Below the pieces are notes generated by a model. That model was not told the DNA's origin. It worked only from the letters and a program-made list of their open reading frames with translations, and did not search any database. A stretch of 64,000 nt of DNA from Ovis canadensis (taxonomy: Eukaryota; Chordata; Mammalia; Artiodactyla; Bovidae): contig NC_091246.1 in NCBI RefSeq assembly GCF_042477335.2, forward strand, positions 208,195,501-208,259,500. Direction: 5' to 3'. Position 1 is the stretch's first letter, and each line of letters begins with the position of its first letter. Below are positions 58,101 to 64,000 of the stretch, piece after piece. A program made the translations under genes and the position numbers.

Positions 58101-61100
58101 AGCATTAGGGCTATATGCTCAGTTGCTCGGTCGTGTCCGACTCTTTGCAACCCCATGGACTGTAGCCTGCCAGGCTTCTCTGTCCATGGGATTATCCCAG
58201 CAAGAATACTGGAGTGGGTTGCCATTCCCTTCCCCAGTTAGGGCTTTACTGGGAAGATAAAGGCACTCAGGAAACACTTGAAGTTTTTTCAACTTGACGA
58301 TAATTCAGTTCATTTATTTGAAGGACTTCCTTTATCTCAGAAATTCCCCTTCTGGACTACAGGTTGAAATACTCAGGAATCTTTTAAAAATATGTGTCAT
58401 TGACCCACCCCCAGAGATTCTGTCAGATAGTTTGGGGTGCTGCTTTAAAGCTTTCCCCTGCAATTCTGAAGGCTGAGAACTTTTGAATGAAGCTCAAAAA
58501 GCTGGTGAGGATCAGTCGTCATGGCTACCCCAGTCCAAGAAAGGGAGAGATACCAAGGCTGAGAAGGATTTTCTGGGGCCTCTTCTCCAACTTTAATGTA
58601 CCTGTGAACCACCCAGGGATCTTGTTTGAATGCAGGGTCTGATTCAGTAGGTCCAGGGTCGAGCCCAAGATTCTACGTTTTAATGTTTCTGTGCTTGCAG
58701 GAGAGAATTGCCAAGTGTCATGGCACACAGTGTGGCTTCTGCACCCCTGGGATGGTGATGTCCATGTACACGCTGCTGAGGAACCATCCGGAGCCCACCC
58801 TGAGTCAGCTAAATGATGCTCTTGGTGGTAGGTTATATGTGTGTATGCTTTAATTTCTAGTTTCTAATGATGGTGCTGATAATAGCTATTAAACACTTAC
58901 CAAGTGCCACACACTGCATTAAATGCTGTATAAACAGATCTTCATTTACTCTTTATGATAACTTTATAAGGTAGGCACTATTATTATCTCCCATTTCATA
59001 GATGGAGAAACTGAGGTTTAGAGAGAGTAATTTACTAAAAATTGTACCACCAATAAGTAGAGGAGTTAGTTTGCTCAAATCAGGTTTCAGACAAGACCCA
59101 CATACTGCACTTGGCTGACACATTTCTCAAGTCTCTCTTAATCTATAAGGGTCTCCTCCTTGTTTATTGTTTGCTTATTTAAATAATAACTACACCACCA
59201 GTTTATTCATTTACCCACCAAGGAATTCAGTTATCTCCAGTTCTCTCCTACCGGGGTGGGTGCTCTCAGGATGGTATTATCAGAGGGCTCCTAATGAACG
59301 CAACATGAAATCAAAGAGACTGACATCTTCTGGTGATACTTATTTCAAAGAACTGCCTTTATTTGGAGCTAGTTTATCAAATTTGGGAACTCAGTGTGTG
59401 TGTGTGGAGCTGGTGGTGGGTCTTGGAGGAGTCTTCATTATCAAGATTCTGAACAATTCAGGGAAGCTTGGCGCACTGCAGTCCATGGGGTCGCAAAGAG
59501 TCAGACACGACTGAGCCACTGAACTGACTGAACAGTTCTAAAGAATAAGAGCCTTCCAGATGCTATTTCAGGTGATACCCTCCTTGGCTCTTTGTCTCCT
59601 GTCTCCCAGGGACTTTATTTCTCTGCTGTATTACGTGGGCCTAAAGCTCATGTGCTCAATTCCTCTGCTGAAGTGTTCCAGGGAAGACAGGACTAAACAG
59701 AAGTAAAAAGGAGAGATGGTGCATAAGACACAAACTGGACTTATTTGTCCTTTGGTCTTTGGCCTTATTAGGTCTTATTATGCATTTGATCTCATGGCCA
59801 TTTATGATGTAAACAAGTGACAAGAGGTTCTCAAGTTTTAGGGTGCTTGAGACTTACACGGGAATTTGTTAGGAGTGAAGATTCCTGAGATCCAACCCCA
59901 GAGAGGTTGCTTCAGTGGCTTTGTTTTTTGAATGGATGCCAGATTTAGGGGTTGGAGGAGAACATGGGAAATGGACCACTGTAGAGAAACGCTGGCCTAA
60001 TGATTTATTGTAAATAAATTGTGTACCCGTTGCTTCTAAAGCTTAAAAACTGCCTTTGCTTCTATATAATACCTTTGACCTTTCTAGCAACTGAAGCTTA
60101 GCTCGCTCTCTCTTTTTTTTAAATATCAAAATTTAGCTTTTTTACATTTTTACTGATATTGAAAACCAAAATTTTTAATTGAAGTACAGTCGATTTACAA
60201 TATTGTGTTAGTTTCAGGCGTAGAGCACAGTGTTTGCAGACAACATTCTCTCATAGGTTATTATAAGAAAATGGATAAAATTCCTTATGTTATACTGTAA
60301 GCCTTTATTGATTCTGTATTTTATATATTATTGTTTGTCTTTGTTAATCCCATACTTGTAATTTATCCCTCCCACTTCCCTCTCCCTATTGTAATCACAA
60401 GTTTGTTTTCTATGTCCGTGAGTCTGTCTCTACTTTGTAGATACATTCCTTTGTATTATTTTCTATTATTCCACATATAAGTTATATTGTATAATGTTTG
60501 TCTTTGATTTATTTCACTAAGCATATTATTCTCTAGGTCCGTCCACATTGCTACAAATGGCAGTATTTCATTCTTTTTTTATGACTCAGTAATATTCCAA
60601 CACACACACACCCCACATCTTGTTTTTAACACTACATCTTCTTAATCTAATTATCTGTTGATGACCATTTGGGTTGTGAAAATTAACCCCCAAATATTGC
60701 TGTATACCGACAGTTTTTGGCTTGAAATCACTGTGTTCTTTGAACAGCTATCACAAGCAGAGTATATAATAACTGTTTGCAGAGAGAAAATACAAATAGC
60801 TGAATTGTTAGACCCTGCCACAAGACTATCAGCCAAATATCCCAAGTTGTTGACAAAAAGAAAAAATTTGATTTGGTGGATTTGGTGGGCTGAAATGTCA
60901 AACAGCGCTTCTTTCTTGGGTGGGGTCCTTATTCCCATCAATCTCTTGGCCAACTGTGCCTGTCTCTAGATTCCTTGATTAACAATACTGGGTTTTTCCC
61001 CTTCAGGTAACCTGTGTCGTTGCACTGGATACAGGCCCATAATCGATGCATGCAAGACTTTCTGTAAAGTGAGTAGAAAGGAACACATTATTGAGTATAT

Positions 61101-63644
61101 TTTTTCCCTGGTTAAATGAAATGGTAGGGGGTGGCAGATGTGATTGGAGAAGGAAATGGCAACCCACTCCAGTGTTCTTGCCTGGAGAATCCCAGGGATG
61201 GGGGAGCCTGGTGGGCTGCCGTCTATGGGATCGCACAGAGTCAGCAGCAGCAGCAGTAGATGTGATTAGAAGAATAGCCCATTGTCACTAATGCAGGAAA
61301 ACTTCTTATCTCAAGGTCTGTAATTGCTGTTTGTTACTTGATCTTGGGCAGGGCGCCTACCCTGGTTCATTGAGCTTGCCCTGGTAACCACACGATAAGC
61401 ACCTGAGCACTTTGACATTGGCCACTGGTCATTGTTCATTGTGCTGAGGGATCTTTCCTGACCTGTTTGTCTGGGTCAGGTACCCCATCCTGGTGCTCCT
61501 GTAGCCCTCTGAGCACACCCCTACAGCAGCCTTGGTCGTATGCTGGTGTAATTGCCCATTTACTCCTTCGTCTTTTCACCAGGAGGTGGTCTGCTTGGTG
61601 CTTCACCAATGTGTCAGTTGAGTAGGCACTCAATCAACGATGAATAAACACCATTGAGATGAGGCACATGAGATTAGCTTTGGAATTTACATGATGAAAT
61701 AGTGCATCGCAAGAACAGAGTGATAATAATAATACTTGTTATTATTAACAAAATATTTTACCAACAAATAAATTATCAATATCAAGTTATTGATAAATTG
61801 TTAGTAATAAATTATTTGTTGCTAATAAAATATTAAATCAACCATTGTTGTTATGTGCCAGATTTTGTCATAAGATCTTTACAGCATGGTGGCTATAGTA
61901 ATTATACTGTGTTGTGTACCTGAAAGTTGTGAAGAAAATAGACACATACACACACACACGCACAAATTTTAGCTATGTGAGGTGATGGATGTGTTAATTA
62001 ACCTGGTTGTAATCATCATTTAACAAATTATAATGTAATGTCAAACAGTCACATTGTACACTTTAAATATATATAATTTTGTTAATTATAGCTCAATAAA
62101 GCTGAAAAAATGTTTAGTAGAATCAACAATAAATTCTTGGTTATTTGTTTTTCTCATCCACTAGACTTCTGGCTGCTGTCAGAGTAAAGAAAATGGGGTT
62201 TGCTGTTTGGATCAAGGAATAAATGGATTACCAGAATTTGAGGAAGGAAATGAGGTCAGTGAAACGTAAATTTTTAAAGATTTTCCCAGGACATCAGTAG
62301 AGACCAGCTTAGTTTTAGGAAGAAAAATGGCTGTGCAAGTGTTTGAGGCGTGTCAGCACGTCCTCTCCCCCATTCTCACTCCATCATCCATCTTAACAAC
62401 TTCATCCCTCACTCCAGACGTTACTCTCAGTCACTTACCACTATCTGCAGGAGGGAAAACACACTGATCTCTTAGTGTCTCTCAGTTTAAAAAAAAAAAA
62501 TGTGCTTCAAGTCTTCTCTCTAGTGGAGATATTAGGGAAAATGGAAGGGCAGGGAGAGACAAGAGAGGTGGCAGGACGTTCAGGGGAAGGTTCTGGTTCT
62601 CAGCTGTGTCTGGCCTGCTGTCTCCTCCGCTTCCCCCAACCCCAAGGAGCATGTGCAGGGCTGGGGGCCCACCGGCAGCTGCACTGTCGCTAGCAACCTG
62701 GTCTGTGTGAGAGCCCTTGGCTTAGAGCCCAGGTACCGTGGCTGGTCAGTGGGCTTTTCTGTCTGTCTGTTCTGTGTCTATCTTCATCTGACCTCATTCC
62801 ACAAAGGATTTAAAGTAGGGAGAACTGCCTGATGACAATAACTTCTGGTACTTTCTCTTTTTAAGACAAGTCTGAAACTCTTCTCAGAAGAGGAGTTTCT
62901 GCCATTGGATCCAACTCAAGAGCTGATATTTCCTCCTGAGCTAATGGTAAGTAAGGCAAAGTTGAACTCATGCCAGAAGAATTCATGGTGAAATGTGAAG
63001 AAGGATATTTGCTATGGATCCTCTTGAAAGTTGATTGGCAAGTAGGTAGTATCCATCTGCCATTCTCAGTCCAGTCTAAAGAGTGTGAGACTAAGGGAGG
63101 AACAGTTGATTGTAATAACCAGCAGATAGTATCTATTACAAAATGCCCTGAAATGACAGCATCTGGAGGTTTAGACAGGTTTTCTTCTTCCAGTTTTGCT
63201 GAGTTTTGTTCTTCCATCAAGTGTTTTGATGAAATTAAATATGCAAAGTATTTTTAAACTTTGAAATAGATTCTTCTAAGATATAAAAGAACCAACAGGA
63301 AATATAGTCTCCAGAAGGAGTGAAATATTGTCACATTTTTGTCCCATACTCTGATTTCTAGTAAACACTACTTTTAGGTCACTGTTATTTTATTTTTTAA
63401 AGAGCTCTCTCTTTCCTTTCCTTATTCCTATAAAGACAGCAGAAGCAGGTGGAAATGTTATCATGAGATGATCTTGAATCTTTATTGCTTTTTCAATAGA
63501 CAATGGCTGAGAAAAAAACACAAAAGACCAGGATTTTTGGTAGTGATAGAATGACGTGGATTTCCCCAGTGACCCTGAAGGAACTTCTAGAAGCCAAAGT
63601 CAAGTATCCCCAGGCCCCTGTTGTCATGGGGAACACCTCTGTGG
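46001..63644 (+). CDS. AOX1: AOX1, aldehyde oxidase 1, 5' part (exons 1-9 of a longer gene)
   Basis: AOX1 is a cytosolic homodimeric molybdo-flavoenzyme of the xanthine oxidase family that oxidises aldehydes and N-heterocycles with O2 as acceptor. Exons are 46001-46045, 52688-52745, 54913-55009, 56727-56835, 58701-58827, 61007-61068, 62165-62254, 62866-62946 and 63500-63644. Together they give 814 bases: residues 1-271 and one base of codon 272, out of about 1,340 in the family. Cluster ligands are all present: C44, C49, C52, C74 in the plant-ferredoxin-like domain and C114, C117, C149, C151 in the helical [2Fe-2S] domain. A linker (about 166-235) leads into the FAD domain, ending in '[10 protein letters not shown]'. 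No frameshift or stop is seen. Molybdenum-domain exons lie beyond the window. It could be another AOX paralog, but the position beside SGO2 and near identity to human AOX1 as I recall it favour AOX1. Confidence 0.95.
46738..47069 (-). repeat. Bov-tA SINE, antisense, split by a sense Bov-A2 monomer
   Basis: Antisense Bov-tA parts are 46738-about 46844 and about 46983-47069 ('ccaggggatcttcccaaccc' to 'ctctcagggaagccc'). The sense insert, 46845-46968, is a Bov-A2 3' monomer ending in (AGC)n. It is bounded by gcctttcccttctc at 46831-46844 and 46969-46982, a 14-bp target-site duplication. Confidence 0.88.
47729..47935 (+). repeat. Bov-tA SINE
   Basis: Head 'ggccttcccaggtggctcag' to tail 'acactgagtgactgagcac', sense, AOX1 intron 1. 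Confidence 0.88.
48906..49117 (+). repeat. Bov-tA SINE
   Basis: Head 'gggtttccctggtggctcag' to tail 'gagtgactaacactgtcac', sense, AOX1 intron 1. Confidence 0.9.
49345..49470 (+). repeat. Probable MIR fragment
   Basis: 'gcagtgaggtgtagagatca', 'aggctttggaactagttagg' and 'gacttgaatcctg' follow the MIR order. Diverged. Confidence 0.5.
51713..51745. repeat. (CA)n microsatellite, partly (CG)-interrupted
   Basis: Alternating purine-pyrimidine run beginning gcgcgcacgcacac and continuing as (AC)n. Likely polymorphic. Confidence 0.85.
52688..52745 (+). CDS. AOX1: AOX1 exon 2
   Basis: Acceptor ttggtacag. Encodes residues 16-34 ('[19 protein letters not shown]') and one base of codon 35. The donor AGC|gtatcc is unusually weak, but the frame into exon 3 is exact and the protein match supports it. 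Confidence 0.92.
52746..54592 (+). other. AOX1 intron 2, left part, no recognised gene
   Basis: About 53,470-53,900 looks repeat-derived but I could not name the family. A TG-rich stretch lies at about 52,763-52,800. Confidence 0.4.
54593..54718 (+). repeat. CHR-2-type tRNA-derived SINE
   Basis: 'gggactttcctggccgtcca', 'ggactccacgcttccactgc', 'ggttggggaactgagatc', then an A-rich (caaaaaa)n end. AOX1 intron 2. Confidence 0.8.
54913..55009 (+). CDS. AOX1: AOX1 exon 3 ([2Fe-2S] cluster ligands C44, C49, C52)
   Basis: Acceptor ctatgcttttccag, donor AG|gtacct. Encodes '[20 protein letters not shown]', the plant-ferredoxin-type cluster motif C-x4-C-x2-C, and continues to codon 67. Confidence 0.95.
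55471..55685 (+). repeat. Bov-tA SINE
   Basis: 'ggtcttccctgtagctcaaa' to 'catgactgagtgactaacg', sense, AOX1 intron 3. Confidence 0.87.
56500..56620 (+). repeat. Probable MIR fragment
   Basis: 'gagttagaattggaggccta', 'gatcctgagcaactcactct' and 'cttctacaaaatggccatta' resemble the MIR 3' half. Diverged. Confidence 0.5.
56727..56835 (+). CDS. AOX1: AOX1 exon 4 (cluster ligand C74)
   Basis: Acceptor ttcatatgaag, donor CAG|gtgaga. Encodes residues 67-103 including '[20 protein letters not shown]', where C74 is the fourth ligand of the N-terminal cluster. Confidence 0.94.
56836..57846 (+). other. AOX1 intron 4, left part, no gene
   Basis: Includes a strongly purine-rich tract, (AGAGG)n-like, at about 57453-57500. 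No named repeat otherwise. Confidence 0.45.
57847..58100 (+). repeat. Bov-A2 dimeric SINE
   Basis: Two sense monomers with a 'cacttctatgcattggagaa' linker and a degraded (AGC)n end. AOX1 intron 4. Confidence 0.88.
58113..58236 (-). repeat. Bov-A SINE monomer, antisense
   Basis: The plus strand runs 'tgctcagttgctcggtcgtg' to 'gttgccattcccttccc', the RC of a Bov-A body, twelve bases after the sense Bov-A2. Confidence 0.85.
58701..58827 (+). CDS. AOX1: AOX1 exon 5 (cluster ligands C114, C117)
   Basis: Acceptor ctgtgcttgcag, donor G|gtaggt. Encodes residues 104-145 with '[20 protein letters not shown]', in which the two cysteines of C-G-F-C bind the second [2Fe-2S] cluster. Confidence 0.95.
58865..59115 (+). 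repeat. MIR SINE
   Basis: 'aacacttaccaagtgccaca', 'ttataaggtaggcactatta', 'atagatggagaaactgaggt' are the MIR core in order. AOX1 intron 5. Confidence 0.8.
59460..59536 (+). repeat. BovB 3' tail fragment
   Basis: 'tggcgcactgcagtccatgg', 'gtcgcaaagagtcagacacg' and (ctgaa)n end. Very short copy, AOX1 intron 5. Confidence 0.75.
60150..60660 (-). repeat. L1 LINE fragment, antisense
   Basis: The plus strand carries RC of L1 ORF2/3' sequence: 'ttgaagtacagtcgatttac', 'tgtgttagtttcaggcgtag', 'tttgtctttgttaatcccat', 'cactaagcatattattctct'. A (CA)n-like run lies at about 60600-60612. AOX1 intron 5. Confidence 0.72.
61007..61068 (+). CDS. AOX1: AOX1 exon 6 (cluster ligands C149, C151)
   Basis: Acceptor ttccccttcag, donor AAA|gtgagt. 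Completes G146 and encodes '[20 protein letters not shown]'; C149 and C151 complete the second cluster. [12 protein letters not shown] is diagnostic of the xanthine oxidase/aldehyde oxidase family. Confidence 0.96.
61146..61257 (+). repeat. Bov-A2 3' monomer with 10-bp target-site duplication
   Basis: Only the second monomer and the (AGC)n end are present. It is flanked by agatgtgatt at 61136-61145 and 61258-61267, so it inserted already truncated. Confidence 0.88.
61725..61860. repeat. AT-rich low-complexity stretch with self-complementary blocks
   Basis: Repeated 'aataat', 'ttattaac', 'ataaatta' blocks with local inverted complementarity. No gene. Confidence 0.5.
61870..62110 (+). repeat. 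L1 LINE 3' end
   Basis: 'tatactgtgttgtgtacctg', (CA)n, 'gtgaggtgatggatgtgtta', 'attgtacactttaaatatat' and 'ctcaataaagctg' followed by A-rich sequence match the 3' UTR of mammalian L1MA/L1MB-type elements. Confidence 0.72.
62165..62254 (+). CDS. AOX1: AOX1 exon 7
   Basis: Acceptor catccactag, donor GAG|gtcagt; 30 codons, residues 167-196, '[20 protein letters not shown]'. It is part of the linker between the iron-sulphur and FAD domains and symmetric in phase. Confidence 0.94.
62866..62946 (+). CDS. AOX1: AOX1 exon 8
   Basis: Acceptor ctctttttaag, donor ATG|gtaagt; 27 codons, residues 197-223, '[19 protein letters not shown]', conserved in the family just before the FAD domain. Confidence 0.94.
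63500..63644 (+). CDS. AOX1: AOX1 exon 9 (start of FAD domain)
   Basis: Acceptor ctttttcaatag, donor G|gtacgt. Encodes residues 224-271 plus one base: '[20 protein letters not shown]' and then 'VVMGNTSVG', the opening of the FAD-binding domain of molybdenum hydroxylases. Confidence 0.94.
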
Positions 63645-63975
63645 GTACGTAGAAACCAGGAGCTTCCTAGAAGAAAACAGGAAAAGGGCTTCAGGGAGCA
63701 AAACCTCAAATATGCATGTTCTTGGGAAAAGCAGTCTGAAATAACATTTTAAATCATCTATGCTTGACTTCCCTTGAGGATTGCTCAAGAAATTGCACAG
63801 CTTCTATTACATAAGTGAATTCCTGTCACTCTAACCGGAGCAGTACACAGAGTTGAACCCCAGAGTCCTGCTCTGTAACAAGTCAGCACAGCTGTCCTGT
63901 CTTTCCATGTGGAGTCTGATCTGGGGCTGGGATTTGCAATTATTCTGTTTCCTCTCTTAGTGGTGTCTCAATGGA

Positions 63976-64000
63976 TATAGTAGGTTTTCTTAAATTGCAG
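63976..64000 (+). other. AOX1: Probable splice acceptor of AOX1 exon 10 at the window edge
   Basis: The window ends with 'ggttttcttaaattgcag', a pyrimidine tract and AG at the last two bases. No other in-phase continuation of AOX1 is seen after 63644, so exon 10 probably starts just beyond the window. Confidence 0.55.

Noticed and set aside
1-64000. A hidden prokaryotic-type or novel multi-gene system
   Set aside because: Everything coding that I can support belongs to two spliced mammalian genes or to known retrotransposon families.

Overview
The window is ruminant (bovid) nuclear DNA. It is dense in Bov-tA and Bov-A2 SINEs, BovB LINE copies and tRNA-Glu-derived CHR-2-type SINEs, which together occur in Pecora such as cattle, sheep and goat. 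I cannot separate these species from sequence alone. Two spliced protein-coding genes lie head to tail on the + strand: SGO2 (shugoshin 2, complete) and the 5' part of AOX1 (aldehyde oxidase 1). SGO2 next to AOX1 is the order I know from mammalian 2q33-type synteny.

Region by region. 1-13,800 is intergenic and almost all repeats: a probable retrocopy 3' end at the left edge, many SINEs, and a 3.3-kb BovB (9372-12632) whose 5' part is inverted. 13,760-14,320 is a GC-rich promoter with a CCAAT box, a palindromic MYB-type site and a TTTAAA element just upstream of the noncoding first exon of SGO2, which ends at 14036. Intron 1 of SGO2 (14037-23211) holds a stack of nested transposons: a MER2/Tigger-like element split by an antisense BovB (itself split by another BovB tail), a sense BovB and a Bov-tA. 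Coding exons 2-9 of SGO2 run from 23214 to 41633 and give an intact predicted 1337-residue protein: N-terminal coiled coil, a very large exon 7 carrying about five tandem repeats of about 95 residues, and the basic C-terminal shugoshin motif in the last two exons. 41,945-45,680 is intergenic. AOX1 starts in a CpG-rich promoter; nine coding exons (46001-63644) encode residues 1-271, covering both [2Fe-2S] domains and the start of the FAD domain. The window stops on a splice-acceptor-like AG, so exon 10 probably begins at the next base.

The two genes do unrelated jobs. SGO2 protects centromeric cohesin and recruits PP2A in dividing and meiotic cells. AOX1 is a cytosolic molybdo-flavoenzyme that oxidises aldehydes and N-heterocycles. 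Their adjacency looks like ordinary mammalian synteny and not a functional unit.

I saw no CRISPR array, no rRNA or functional tRNA gene, and no evidence for an undescribed biological system. The observations most worth checking are the SGO2 repeat domain, the cell-cycle-type SGO2 promoter, the nested and inverted BovB architecture in SGO2 intron 1 (a possible long intronic double-stranded RNA), and two BovB copies with twin-priming-type 5' inversions. Repeat family names are from memory of consensus sequences and were not checked by a search.
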